Positions 1-9,398 of a stretch of DNA of 64,000 nucleotides are shown one piece after another (position 1 is the first letter of the stretch; every line of letters starts with the position of its first letter). A program made the position numbers and the translations under genes. The DNA lies in the NCBI RefSeq assembly GCF_016107525.1, contig NZ_JABASR010000011.1, forward strand, positions 1 through 64,000. The letters run 5' to 3'. The stretch comes from Psychrobacter aquimaris. Its GTDB lineage: Bacteria > Pseudomonadota > Gammaproteobacteria > Pseudomonadales > Moraxellaceae. The notes beneath the pieces were generated by a model that was not told the origin of the DNA, did not search any database, and was given only the letters and a program-made list of their open reading frames with translations.

Positions 1-3
1 TAG

Positions 4-79
4 TGGTGGGTGATGACGGATTCGAACCGCCGACATTCTGCGTGTAAGGCAGACGCTCTACCAACTGAGCTAATCACCC
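4..79 (-). tRNA. tRNA-Val (anticodon TAC)
   Basis: Read on the minus strand this is a complete 76-nt tRNA with an encoded 3' CCA. The acceptor 5' strand GGGTGAT pairs with ATCACCC, there is a normal D-arm (AGCTCAGTTGGTAGAGC) and a T-loop GTTCGAATC. The anticodon loop reads CTTACAC, giving anticodon TAC and a valine identity. A sigma70-type promoter lies about 80-107 nt upstream on the same strand. Confidence 0.97.
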
Positions 80-158
80 TTCGAACAATTGCTATGCAAT
101 TTATTCAACATCAACTGAGCTCTAAGTTTGTCACTAAGCTCTGCTGCTGTGGGTGTGT

Positions 159-186
159 ATTATATAGATTTACACATGGCTGTCAA
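159..186 (-). promoter_or_regulatory. sigma70 promoter of tRNA-Val
   Basis: On the minus strand a perfect -35 TTGACA (181-186) and a perfect -10 TATAAT (159-164) are separated by 16 bp. The predicted start point near 150 would give a leader of about 70 nt before the tRNA. The tRNA-Leu promoter at 24845-24872 has the same geometry. Confidence 0.75.
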
Positions 187-372
187 ACAGTTTTTTAACT
201 ATTTTGAAAAATAATTTAAAATACCGTCTGAAAGTTATTATTGATAGTAGTCTGAGGCACGTGTTTACTAACGTTGCTGCCTAAAAACTTATTATGGTTA
301 GTCATTGTTTGATGGTCAAAAACTACTATACTATTGAGGATGTTTTACGACTCATGCTTTATTTTATATTGA

Positions 373-2013
373 TTGTTGGAGGCGGGCATAGAAAATTCCA
401 CTATTGAACAAACTTTTACGACCTGGTCTTGGGGAGACTTTGCAGGCTTGGGTCTGGTATTGCATATTGTTCTCATGATAGTAATGACGCTACGTGTTGT
501 ATCGGTGCAGCGCAATATCGGTGTGTCCATTGCTTGGATTGCTGTGCTCTATACCTTACCTATTTTTGGTTTGATCGCTTATATATTATTGGGTGAGCCG
601 ATGATAGGACGGCGCTATCGTCAACGGGTGGATCAAGCAAGCCTATTGATGGATGATATGGCACGGCGTGAGCATTTGGTTTTTGATCAGGGACAAGAGC
701 TGCTACCAGTCAACTATCGCGGTGTCAGTCAAATAGGCACGCGCTGGACAGGGCTAGGCGTATTCCCTAATCATAAGATGCAGTTATTGACCGATCCTCA
801 TACTATCTTTCAGAATTTAATCGAAGATATCAATGCCGCTCAGAGTATTATCCTGATGGAGTTTTATATTGTTTATCCTAAAGGACAAGTACTAGAGGTG
901 ATAGAGGCGTTGTCAGCGGCAGCGCAGCGTGGCGTTGAGTGTCATATATTGGCCGATAGCGTGGGTAGCTTTAGTTTTTTTAATAGTAGCGCGCACCGTA
1001 CATTGGAAAAAGCAGGTGTTTTTGTCCATCAGTCACTACCAGTGGGTTTGTTTAAAACGTTATTTAAGCGCTCTGACTTGCGCAATCATCGTAAGATTGT
1101 GGTTATTGATGAGCACATTGGTTATATCGGTAGCTTTAACTTGGTCGATCCGAGGTTTTTTAAACAAAATAAAAACGTTGGACAGTGGATCGATGTGGCC
1201 ATACGCACGACCAGTCAACACTCTATTAGTATTACGACAGCCATGGCGATCGTGGTGGCCACAGACATTGGTGCGGAAAACAATGACAATCTAGACGCGC
1301 TCAATCAACGAGTAAATGGCTATACTCGTAAACTATATGTGATGAATCCAACCATTAATGATTTAAACAGTCGGGTAAAGGTATTGGCTGGTGAGATCGA
1401 CTATTATGAGCAGCCAAATATTGGCTCGACATCGATTGTGATACCGAAAATGCCGATGGTAGAAGGGGTGCTGGCGCAGCTAATACCTTCCGCACCACAA
1501 GTGACTGCCCATGTGATTTACAATACATTGGTGACGGTTATTCATCGCGCCAATAAACGTATTCGCATTACTACGCCGTATTTTGTACCTGACGAAGCGC
1601 TCTCGGGAGCGCTAACGATAGCGGCCAAACGTGGGGTTGAGGTGACACTTATTGTTCCTGAAAAGGTGGATTCGTTTCTTGTACAGCATGCGTCACAAGC
1701 CTATTATCAAGAGTTACTCGAGGCAGGTGTGACGATTGCTTTGTTTAAGGGTGGTCTGTTGCATACCAAAACAGTGGTTATCGATGATGATTATTGTTTA
1801 TTTGGCACTGTGAACATCGATATGCGTAGTTTTTATCTAAACATGGAAGTGAGCTTGGCCATTTATACACCAGAGATGGTCGCTCAAGTGGCTGATTGTC
1901 AAGAAGTCTACTTACAAAGCTGCCGTTTTCTGAGTTTAGAGCAGTGGCAACAGCGCCATGGTGCAGAGCGTTTATTTGATAATGTGGTGCGCTTATTTAG
2001 TCCTTTATTGTAG
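373..2013 (+). CDS. cls: Cardiolipin synthase (ClsA type, two HKD phospholipase-D motifs)
   Basis: Membrane-bound phospholipase-D superfamily enzyme that joins two phosphatidylglycerols, or PG and another phospholipid, to make cardiolipin at the inner membrane. Two N-terminal hydrophobic segments (about residues 25-45 and 52-74) are followed by the paired catalytic motifs H239-x-K241-x4-D246 ending GSFN, and H464-x-K466-x4-D471 ending GTVN. The length, about 540 residues, is slightly longer than the usual ~480-510. The start is uncertain. The frame opens with TTG after a stop at 370 and no Shine-Dalgarno precedes it; the only strong one, GGAGG at 378-382, lies just inside the frame and is followed by no ATG/GTG/TTG at the right distance. 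A downstream TTG at 448 behind GGGGAG is possible. The gene appears monocistronic. Confidence 0.9.
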   Translation: MLEAGIENSTIEQTFTTWSWGDFAGLGLVLHIVLMIVMTLRVVSVQRNIGVSIAWIAVLYTLPIFGLIAYILLGEPMIGRRYRQRVDQASLLMDDMARREHLVFDQGQELLPVNYRGVSQIGTRWTGLGVFPNHKMQLLTDPHTIFQNLIEDINAAQSIILMEFYIVYPKGQVLEVIEALSAAAQRGVECHILADSVGSFSFFNSSAHRTLEKAGVFVHQSLPVGLFKTLFKRSDLRNHRKIVVIDEHIGYIGSFNLVDPRFFKQNKNVGQWIDVAIRTTSQHSISITTAMAIVVATDIGAENNDNLDALNQRVNGYTRKLYVMNPTINDLNSRVKVLAGEIDYYEQPNIGSTSIVIPKMPMVEGVLAQLIPSAPQVTAHVIYNTLVTVIHRANKRIRITTPYFVPDEALSGALTIAAKRGVEVTLIVPEKVDSFLVQHASQAYYQELLEAGVTIALFKGGLLHTKTVVIDDDYCLFGTVNIDMRSFYLNMEVSLAIYTPEMVAQVADCQEVYLQSCRFLSLEQWQQRHGAERLFDNVVRLFSPLL

Positions 2014-2117
2014 CGTTTTCAATTTTAGGGTAAGGTAAACGACCGATGTTGGCTTAGTGCTATGATGACCTTATTTTTATTACTATTAATTTATCCCGAT
2101 AAAGGATGCGCTTGTCT

Positions 2118-3590
2118 ATGTCTGCATCACCTCTAACGCCCTTTGATTATATTGCAGCAGGCTATTGGCAAGATTTTCTAGCTGATCGTCCTATCGCTGG
2201 TGGTATTGCTTACGAAAGCGAGCTTCGTGATTGTATATTAGATGAGTCATTGGTCAGTCTACAGCGAATCGATACGCTACTGTCGCACATACGCCGTGAG
2301 ATGGTTAAAACTGGTCGATGGCATGAAGAAACATTATTGATCGATGAACGCTATCGTAATTTTATGGTGTTTTTGGCATTTTATGCAGGGCGAGTATTGG
2401 CACAGCAATGGCAAAATACGCCGCATTGGTATGGACAATTTGAGCTACATAAGCGCTATCCTGAATTGGCTCTCAAAACCGATGATTTTTATCAACATAT
2501 GGCGGTTATCTATTGTCAGTCGGCTGATATTAATAGCGTTACGTCATTGTTTTTTGCCCTAGAGCCGATAGGATTACGGTTATTTGGTCATATTGATCGG
2601 CCATTTGCAGCCGTACAAGGCGGTCAAGTGGCTAGCGGTTTATATCAAGCGGTTAGTGCAAGGCTGCCAAAGCTGAATGATGACCAAGTGGTTAAGTCAG
2701 GCACGTCAGTTTCAGTTACTCAAAGCAGCACACAAAATACAAATACAAGTGCTCATGTAGAGCGTATTAAAACGGTTGATAGTCAGAAACCATTGGAAAA
2801 AGAAGCGTTATATCATACGCCAAATGATACGCCAGCTGCTATATCAGAACCTAAAGTACTCGCTCAGCCAGAGAGCCAAACTAAGCCTGTGCTATCTAAA
2901 ACAGAAACAGTGCGACCTCATACGGCCTCAGAAAATACAGTATTGGAGCAGCCACTACCATCGTTAGTGTCTGCTTCTCAAGAACCGCCAACGCCCGCGA
3001 TTTTTACGCAACTGCTCGTAGAGCTGGAAAACATAGAGGTCATTCAAACGGCTGGAAATATTGAGTATCAGCAAGCCCATAAAGTGCTGGAGCAGTTTGA
3101 GCAACACATTTCCAAGCAAAGTAAGCCACGCGCACAAATAAACTTTTCAGAGAGTCATTTGGCGGCAAAACAGCAAGCGTTATTAAAATTACAGGAAGCA
3201 GCGCATGCGGGTAATAGCGCTGCCATGCTACATTTGGCAATGTATGAGTTACTTGGTGAAGGGTTAGCCGTTGATAAGCGTGCTGCTACAGAGTCAGGTG
3301 CTGAATGGGTTAAGCAGGCCGCCAGCAAAAACGACAGCCGTGCGCAGCGCCTACTAAGCAAGATGTATTACCAAGGCGTCGGCGTGGCGCAAGATATAGA
3401 CACTGGCAAATATTGGCTAGAGCAAGCAGCGGAAAATGGACACACGGAAGCGGCGAGCGTAGTAGGGCAATGGCAACAAGCGCAAGCGTTGATAACGACA
3501 CAAAAACAAGAGCAACATAGTATGAAGCGCTACCAGCTGCTATTCGCAGCCATACTCGTGGTGGCAATACTGATCCTGATTATTGTCTAA
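2118..3590 (+). CDS. Sel1-repeat protein with C-terminal membrane anchor, function unknown
   Basis: I do not recognise a named family for the N-terminal ~190 residues, which look globular and contain no clear motif. A polar, Ser/Thr/Gln-rich linker follows (about 190-310). Then come two to three Sel1-like repeats (about 350-455) with the typical AAxxGxxxAxxxL and YxxGxGVxxDxxxAxxW patterns. The last 20 residues form one strongly hydrophobic helix, so the protein is probably tail-anchored in the inner membrane facing the cytoplasm. Sel1 repeats usually mediate protein-protein contacts. I chose ATG 2118 because AAGG lies 12 nt upstream; the in-frame ATG at 2106 abuts that same motif with no spacer. 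Confidence 0.75.
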   Translation: MSASPLTPFDYIAAGYWQDFLADRPIAGGIAYESELRDCILDESLVSLQRIDTLLSHIRREMVKTGRWHEETLLIDERYRNFMVFLAFYAGRVLAQQWQNTPHWYGQFELHKRYPELALKTDDFYQHMAVIYCQSADINSVTSLFFALEPIGLRLFGHIDRPFAAVQGGQVASGLYQAVSARLPKLNDDQVVKSGTSVSVTQSSTQNTNTSAHVERIKTVDSQKPLEKEALYHTPNDTPAAISEPKVLAQPESQTKPVLSKTETVRPHTASENTVLEQPLPSLVSASQEPPTPAIFTQLLVELENIEVIQTAGNIEYQQAHKVLEQFEQHISKQSKPRAQINFSESHLAAKQQALLKLQEAAHAGNSAAMLHLAMYELLGEGLAVDKRAATESGAEWVKQAASKNDSRAQRLLSKMYYQGVGVAQDIDTGKYWLEQAAENGHTEAASVVGQWQQAQALITTQKQEQHSMKRYQLLFAAILVVAILILIIV

Positions 3591-3812
3591 AATATTTTAT
3601 GGCAACACGCTGTAAAGCATATTGTTAAGCGCTAAATTCAGGTAGAATTGGCGCAATTTTTACCGTCACTTTGTTATAGTCGATTTAATTTAAAGAGGTA
3701 AAAGGCAACCGAGTGCAGATGTATAGGTCATACTGCAAGCGAGATTAACGCCATCACTCTTTCATGGTGGATTGACTATATTATTTGAGCCATTACTAAT
3801 CTGGGCGACTTT

Positions 3813-5393
3813 ATGCCATCTTCTCCTATATCCTCTGATTGTGCTTTAGAAGCGACTGACCCAGAATCGTTGCCCAGCCGCACTATTTATAACGCGCCTT
3901 TTTATTATCAGTGTGCCATCGGTTTACTTAAGCCGCTATATAGATTGCAAGTCTGGCGACGCTCACACAATCGTGACAACTATCAGCAAGAAGTGGCACA
4001 GCGTTTTGGTAAACAATATCCGCCACGGCCAGTGGCTGAAGCGACTAATACGCAAACCAATAAAGGCGTTATTTGGTGTCATGCGGTGTCACTAGGTGAG
4101 ACCAATACCGTTGCGCCACTATTAGATACATTATTGGCTGATGGCTATCAAATATGGCTAACCAATACCACGCAGACAGGATTTGCTCGCGGTGCTAGCC
4201 GATTCGCCGATGAAATTGCCCAAGGTCGAATGAGCCACAGTTATGTACCTGTTGACAGTCCAGCTGTGATTGAGGCTTTTTTAGCGCATGTAAAGCCCAT
4301 TGTTGCTCTGTTTGTAGAAACAGAATTGTGGGCAAATATCTTAACCAAATTATCCGAACACCATATTCCCAGTATCTTGGTCAACGGTCGACTATCAGCG
4401 TCTTCTTTCCAAAGTTATCAAAAAATTGCTGCGGTCAGTGCCAGCATGATGAAAAACTTGACTTTGATTATCGCTCAAGACAGTGAGTCTGCTAAACGCT
4501 TTCGGCAATTGGGTGCAAATAGCGCGCAAATTCGTGTCGCAGGTTCACTCAAATGGGTGATTAATACGCCTAAAATTGAAGATAAAGCGACTGATATAGA
4601 AGATAGCTATACAGAAAATCCTAGCGTACTAAATGGACAGTCTGAATCGCTCAAAGAACCTACATTAGTAGAAGAGATGACTGTAGCTGGTCGACCGATT
4701 TGGGTAGCCGCAAGCACCCATAGTGGTGAAGAAGAGACGGCACTGTCACTGCATCAACAGCTATTGTCTCATCCAGCGCTCGCTGATGCGCTGCTTATCA
4801 TTGTGCCTAGACATCCTGAACGTTTTGATGAAGTAGCAGCGCTCATTCAAGCGTCCGAATTAACAATGGCGCGGCGTAGTGCAGAAGATACCATTCATGT
4901 TGACACACAAGTCTATCTGGCCGATAGCATGGGCGAGCTGATGGCGTGGTATAAGTTGGCAGATGTGGCATTGGTCGGCGGCTCGTTAGTGAATGTCGGT
5001 GGACATAATCCCGTTGAGCCAGCGAGTGTGGCAACGCCTGTGCTCATGGGGCGCTATACTCAGTCTTGTCAAAGCGTGGTGGATAAATTGGCTGAGGTCG
5101 GCGCGTTATATCAGCCAAACAATGTTTTTTATCGTCCGGTTACTGTTAATGCGGCTACTACTAATACGAGTCAACAATCCTCTCGTAAGAAGCCTGCCGC
5201 TAAAGAGGATGCGGCACTCATTTATCAGCAGCTAGTGTCTTGGCTCAGCGATCTTGAGGTAGCGAAACAAGCAGGGCAAGCTGGCGCGCGAATGACGATA
5301 CAACAGCAAGCAGTATTGACCCGCCAATTTACCATGATTAAAGAGGTTGTTGAGCAGCATGTTACTCAACAACCAAGCCAAGAGCTGCTATGA
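3813..5393 (+). CDS. waaA: 3-deoxy-D-manno-octulosonic acid (Kdo) transferase
   Basis: Adds Kdo from CMP-Kdo to lipid IVA on the cytoplasmic face of the inner membrane, the first core step of lipooligosaccharide synthesis. Conserved elements are W88-CHAVSLGE with the catalytic base Glu96, LTNTTQTG (116-123), the LFVETELW block (167-173), NGRLS (191-195) and GGSLVNVGGHNPVEPA (389-404). At 526 residues it is about 100 longer than E. coli WaaA. The excess lies in an N-terminal extension, a polar insert at about 250-292 between the two Rossmann domains, and another at about 443-466. No Shine-Dalgarno is obvious before ATG 3813. It overlaps rsmE by 4 bp (ATGA), so the two are translationally coupled. 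Confidence 0.95.
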   Translation: MPSSPISSDCALEATDPESLPSRTIYNAPFYYQCAIGLLKPLYRLQVWRRSHNRDNYQQEVAQRFGKQYPPRPVAEATNTQTNKGVIWCHAVSLGETNTVAPLLDTLLADGYQIWLTNTTQTGFARGASRFADEIAQGRMSHSYVPVDSPAVIEAFLAHVKPIVALFVETELWANILTKLSEHHIPSILVNGRLSASSFQSYQKIAAVSASMMKNLTLIIAQDSESAKRFRQLGANSAQIRVAGSLKWVINTPKIEDKATDIEDSYTENPSVLNGQSESLKEPTLVEEMTVAGRPIWVAASTHSGEEETALSLHQQLLSHPALADALLIIVPRHPERFDEVAALIQASELTMARRSAEDTIHVDTQVYLADSMGELMAWYKLADVALVGGSLVNVGGHNPVEPASVATPVLMGRYTQSCQSVVDKLAEVGALYQPNNVFYRPVTVNAATTNTSQQSSRKKPAAKEDAALIYQQLVSWLSDLEVAKQAGQAGARMTIQQQAVLTRQFTMIKEVVEQHVTQQPSQELL

Positions 5394-6115
5394 ATTGTCT
5401 ATTATTACCCATTGAAAACTTCTCGTCGGAAGCGGCACATATTGATGAGTTATCGCAAATAGATCATGTCAATAAAGTGCTGATGGCAAAAGTTGGTGAT
5501 ACGCTGAAAATCGGTCAAATGGGTGGTCATTTGGGCACTGCTGCTATAGAAAGCATCCGCTCTGATGCTATTCAGCTGCGTGATATCGAGCTTACCATTG
5601 TGCCGCCACCTAAGTTAGATTTGACCGTCGTGTTGGCACTACCGCGTCCTAAAGTGCTGCGCCGCTTAATCATGGATATGACTGCGCTTGGTGTACGCGA
5701 TATTATCCTAATCAACAGTTATCGCACGCAAAAAAGCTATTGGCAAAGTCCGATGCTTGAGCGCCTTGATGAATTTGTATTAGAAGGGCTGCAACAAGGG
5801 GTGGATACGATAGCGCCTCGTATCACGTTACAAAAACGCTTCAAGCCATTCGTGGAAGATGAGCTGGCAGGTTTGATAACCAATCGAGCCATCGTGGCGC
5901 ACCCGTATAGTGAGCTATCCTTTACGCAATATCTACAACAGCAGCCATCGTTAGGATTGCCAAGTCTGGTTTGTATCGGTGCTGAAGGGGGCTGGATTGA
6001 TTATGAAATAGCACTGCTCGCCGCTCAAGGTTGCGCGGCAGTCACTATAGGCTCGCGTATTCTACGTACCGAAGCCGCTGTCAATGTTATTTTAGGTCAA
6101 TGGTTGCTGTCGTGA
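5390..6115 (+). CDS. rsmE: 16S rRNA m3U1498 methyltransferase
   Basis: SPOUT-class RNA methyltransferase that methylates N3 of U1498 in 16S rRNA of the 30S subunit. It has the N-terminal PUA-like region and the C-terminal trefoil-knot signature: a GAEGGW motif near residue 200 (normally GPEGG) followed by LGSRILRTE-type residues (here IGSRILRTEAAVN). The 241-residue length matches the family. The ATG lies inside the last codons of waaA, so expression depends on read-through from that gene. The P-to-A change in GPEGG is conservative and seen as variation rather than inactivation. Confidence 0.95.
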   Translation: MNCLLLPIENFSSEAAHIDELSQIDHVNKVLMAKVGDTLKIGQMGGHLGTAAIESIRSDAIQLRDIELTIVPPPKLDLTVVLALPRPKVLRRLIMDMTALGVRDIILINSYRTQKSYWQSPMLERLDEFVLEGLQQGVDTIAPRITLQKRFKPFVEDELAGLITNRAIVAHPYSELSFTQYLQQQPSLGLPSLVCIGAEGGWIDYEIALLAAQGCAAVTIGSRILRTEAAVNVILGQWLLS

Positions 6116-6256
6116 ATCAGCAGATAATTGAAAGATGATTAGGACGTGCCATCACTCAAAAAAGGTATAGATTGACCCGTGAAGATCTATAAATTTATCC
6201 TTAGAAAGTGACAGTTGAGCCAAGTAAACAGTACATTTCAGAGTTAAACAAATGTA

Positions 6257-6285
6257 TTGATAATTAATATCATTTCTATTAGTAT
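6257..6285 (+). promoter_or_regulatory. Candidate promoter of the iron-uptake operon
   Basis: TTGATA (6257-6262) and TAGTAT (6280-6285) are separated by 17 bp, a plausible sigma70 promoter about 120 bp before the fbpA start. It overlaps the Fur-like site at 6259-6277, so a repressor bound there would block RNA polymerase. Confidence 0.45.
6259..6277 (+). promoter_or_regulatory. Candidate Fur box
   Basis: GATAATTAATATCATTTCT matches 13 of 19 positions of the consensus GATAATGATAATCATTATC. It lies inside the candidate promoter of a ferric-iron ABC importer, the classic target of Fur repression by iron. This is inference from sequence similarity and context. Confidence 0.45.
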
Positions 6286-6405
6286 GTTGTTTCAGAGATT
6301 ATCGCGTGATTGAGCCTTATTATTAGAGGTCTTTAGCGCCGCCTTATCTTATTGTCATCTCGTCTATTTATCTCACCTTTTCGTAGCATCATTATGGGGA
6401 AAACC

Positions 6406-7530
6406 ATGTCATTGAATGCCATTAGCGCTAACCTAACTTCTACTAAGCTTATCTTGCCTGTTGCCGTATTTGGCATGATGTTAGGACTGGCTGGTTGTAG
6501 CAATTCATCTACAACAGAAGAGAGCGCAGAGGCGGAGACATCAGCGGCGGCTACAAAGCAACCAGCTGCTAATGATGGTGCTACGAGTGAAGGTGGTCAA
6601 ACGATTACTATTTATTCTTCGCGAAATGAGCAGCTGATTAAGCCATTGTTAGACCGTTATACCGAACAGACAGGTGTAAAGATTGAGCTAGTCACGGACA
6701 GTACAGGTCCGCTCATGGCGCGCTTGCAAGCCGAAGGTCAGAACACGCCAGCCGATATGCTGCTAACCGTTGATGCGGGCAACTTATGGCAAGCGGCTCA
6801 GCAGGGTTTGTTACAACCAGTATCCTCTACTGTGTTAGAGACTAACGTTCCTGCCAAATATCGTGATCCAAAAGGTCAGTGGACGGGTCTATCATTGCGC
6901 GCTCGTACGATCTTTTATGACCCAAGTAAAGTCAGTGCCGACCAGTTATCTACTTATGCAGATTTAGCTGATCCGAAGTGGAAAGGTAAGTTATGCCTAC
7001 GTACCTCTAAAAAGGTCTATAACCAGTCACTTGTGGCTAGCATGATGGAGCACTTGGGCGAAGAAAAAACCGAAGAGATCGTCCGTGGTTGGGTCGCTAA
7101 CTTAGCCACTGACGTATTCAGCGATGACACCAGTATGCTAGAAGCCATCGCTGCTGGCCAGTGTGAAGTAGGTATTGCCAATAGTTACTACTATGGTCGT
7201 CTGCTCGATGAAAAACCTAACTTCCCTGTGAAAATATTTTGGGCAAACCAAGGTACGACTGGTACACACGTAAATATTTCAGGTGCTGGTGTGGTTACAG
7301 GCTCAGACAATCCAGATGGTACGCTTAAACTGATGGAATGGTTGTCCTCTGATGAGGCACAAGGTGTTTATGCCAGCTCCGATAAAGAATTTCCAGTAAA
7401 AGTAGGGGTTGATGAGTCAGAAATGCTCAGATCATGGGGTGAATTCAAAAAAGACGATATCAATGTGCAAAAGTTTGGTGAGCTACAAACCCAAGCGATT
7501 CAGTTGATGGACAAAGCAGGTTATAAATAA
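6406..7530 (+). CDS. fbpA: Ferric-iron ABC transporter substrate-binding lipoprotein
   Basis: Binds Fe3+ in the periplasm and delivers it to the permease encoded next. The N-terminus is a lipoprotein signal with lipobox LAGC, followed by a low-complexity Ser/Glu/Ala/Thr linker. The mature part begins ITIYSSRNEQL, typical of the FbpA/FutA family. A run of tyrosines in NSYYYGRLL matches the iron-ligating tyrosines of that family. The frame is open from TTG 6352 and also has ATG 6394. ATG 6406 is preferred because GGGGA lies five bases upstream and the resulting signal peptide is normal. A hairpin at 7567-7599 separates it from the permease, a common way to keep the binding protein in excess. 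Confidence 0.9.
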   Translation: MSLNAISANLTSTKLILPVAVFGMMLGLAGCSNSSTTEESAEAETSAAATKQPAANDGATSEGGQTITIYSSRNEQLIKPLLDRYTEQTGVKIELVTDSTGPLMARLQAEGQNTPADMLLTVDAGNLWQAAQQGLLQPVSSTVLETNVPAKYRDPKGQWTGLSLRARTIFYDPSKVSADQLSTYADLADPKWKGKLCLRTSKKVYNQSLVASMMEHLGEEKTEEIVRGWVANLATDVFSDDTSMLEAIAAGQCEVGIANSYYYGRLLDEKPNFPVKIFWANQGTTGTHVNISGAGVVTGSDNPDGTLKLMEWLSSDEAQGVYASSDKEFPVKVGVDESEMLRSWGEFKKDDINVQKFGELQTQAIQLMDKAGYK

Positions 7531-7566
7531 GGTATTGACAGTCATACCACTCTCAAAAATGACAAT

Positions 7567-7599
7567 GCCTATCAAGTACAAGTATCACTCTTGATAGGC
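7567..7599 (+). repeat. Perfect 10-bp inverted repeat between binding-protein and permease genes
   Basis: GCCTATCAAG (7567-7576) and CTTGATAGGC (7590-7599) are perfect inverted repeats around a 13-nt loop. No T-run follows on the plus strand, so this is not a classical terminator. It could protect the 3' end of the fbpA message from degradation or attenuate transcription into fbpB. Confidence 0.55.
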
Positions 7600-7691
7600 T
7601 GAATGATAATGTTTATGTTCAAAGCGGACAGTATTTTTGAGTTTGGTATAACGTTATAAGGTCTTTATGCGTATGACACGGTAATAATGAT

Positions 7692-9398
7692 ATGATCAAA
7701 ACGCCAGACGCGTCTGTACGTCAAAATGATACAGTCAATGATAGTGTTGATGACAATAATATTGATAATAATAGTATTGCTGACAATCAGACTATCAGCC
7801 AAGACCACGCCGTCCGTAAACGTATTATCTCAAAATCAGTCTTAGGACTGATTTCGTCGTTTATGCTTTTACCGATTTTGATTGTGTTGCTATCATGGAC
7901 ACAGCCAATTGCCGATATTTGGACGCACATGGCAGACTATGTGCTGCCGCAAGTGCTCAAAAATACCGCAATTTTATTGCTGATGGTAACGGTCGTGTCT
8001 GGCACTATCGGTACAGCCCTTGCTTGGGTAACCAGCATGTACCGCTTCCCTGGGCAGCGGTTTTTTTCTTGGGCGCTGATGTTACCGCTGGCGATACCTG
8101 CTTATGTATTGGCGTTTGTCACCATTGGTATTGTTGATTTTAGCGGGCCATTACAGACAGGTTTGCGCGACCTAGGCTTTGACACGGTGATTCCTTCGGT
8201 ACGTAATGTCTGGGGAGCAGGTCTGGTACTGTCCCTAGCGTTTTATCCTTATGTCTATTTGCTGGCGCGTCAAGCGTTTTTATCGCAAGGTAGGCGAGCG
8301 ATTGAAGCGGGACAGATGCTGGGTTTAAGCCGAAGCCGCGTGTTTTTTCGGTTGGCATTACCACAAGCATTGCCGTGGATTATTGGCGGACTATTGCTGG
8401 CCAGCATGGAAACCTTGGCAGATTTTGGTGCCGTGTCGGTCTTTAATGTTGATACCTTTACCACGGCTATTTACAAAGCATGGTTTGGCTTCTTTAGTTT
8501 GACCACTGCGGCACAATTGGCTGCTTTGCTAATCGGTGTGATCTTTATTGTGGTATTGTTTGAGCAGTATTGGCAAACCAAGCGTGGCAATAACGTGACT
8601 CAAGGCAGTAGTCAGCGTTTCGATGCCAGTACGTCTGCGAAATTGGGTATGACATTACTGTGTACCTTGGTGTTTGCCATCGCTTTTTTAATCCCATTTC
8701 TGCAGCTAATCTATTGGACAGCATTGAATTTTCGCCAAGATTTTGATGCGCGCTATATTGATTTTGTGGTCAATAGTCTTACGATTGCGAGTATGACCAC
8801 GATTTTTATTGCCTTTTTGGCGGTTATTATTGCGTGGATTAAGCGGCAATATCCTGATAAATTGACCAAGCTCATGACCACTTTGGCAAATTTGGGTTAT
8901 GTGGTGCCAGGCACGGTACTGGCAGTGGGTATATTCATCCCAATTGCTTGGCTAGATAATCAAATGATTGCCTTTGGTGTTACCTCGCAGCAAGTGCTAT
9001 CAGGCAGTGTTATTGTGATGCTATTAGCATTATCGACGCGCTTTATGACGGTAAGTTTTCAGCCAGTCGATCGGCAGCTCCAGCGCCTAACGGTCAATCA
9101 AGAAGCAGCCGCCAAATTATTAAGTGACAGTCCTTATCAGCGCTGGCGACAAGTGATGTTACCCGTGATTAGTCCAGGAATATTGACTGGATTACTAATG
9201 GGGTTTGTTGAAGTCATGAAAGAGATGCCGATTACGTTAATGACACGGCGCCAAGGCTGGGATACGCTGGCGGTGCGGGTATTTGAGATGACCAGCGAAG
9301 GCATGTGGGGACGAGCAGCGTTGCCAAGTTTATTGATTGTGCTGGTTGGGCTGCTGCCTGTTTGGATATTATTGCGTCAAAGCGATAAGCAAGGTTAA
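7692..9398 (+). CDS. fbpB: Ferric-iron ABC transporter permease (fused double domain)
   Basis: Inner-membrane permease that moves Fe3+ from the binding protein into the cytoplasm. After a polar, Asn/Asp-rich N-terminal tail of about 45 residues come two homologous membrane domains, roughly 12 helices in all. Each has the EAA loop that contacts the ATPase: EAGQMLGLSRSRVFFRLALP in the first half and EAAAKLLSDSPYQRWRQVML in the second. About 568 residues is usual for FbpB/FutB-type fused permeases. The Shine-Dalgarno before ATG 7692 is weak (AATAATGAT). It lies 161 bp after the binding protein and 113 bp before the ATPase gene. Confidence 0.92.
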   Translation: MIKTPDASVRQNDTVNDSVDDNNIDNNSIADNQTISQDHAVRKRIISKSVLGLISSFMLLPILIVLLSWTQPIADIWTHMADYVLPQVLKNTAILLLMVTVVSGTIGTALAWVTSMYRFPGQRFFSWALMLPLAIPAYVLAFVTIGIVDFSGPLQTGLRDLGFDTVIPSVRNVWGAGLVLSLAFYPYVYLLARQAFLSQGRRAIEAGQMLGLSRSRVFFRLALPQALPWIIGGLLLASMETLADFGAVSVFNVDTFTTAIYKAWFGFFSLTTAAQLAALLIGVIFIVVLFEQYWQTKRGNNVTQGSSQRFDASTSAKLGMTLLCTLVFAIAFLIPFLQLIYWTALNFRQDFDARYIDFVVNSLTIASMTTIFIAFLAVIIAWIKRQYPDKLTKLMTTLANLGYVVPGTVLAVGIFIPIAWLDNQMIAFGVTSQQVLSGSVIVMLLALSTRFMTVSFQPVDRQLQRLTVNQEAAAKLLSDSPYQRWRQVMLPVISPGILTGLLMGFVEVMKEMPITLMTRRQGWDTLAVRVFEMTSEGMWGRAALPSLLIVLVGLLPVWILLRQSDKQG

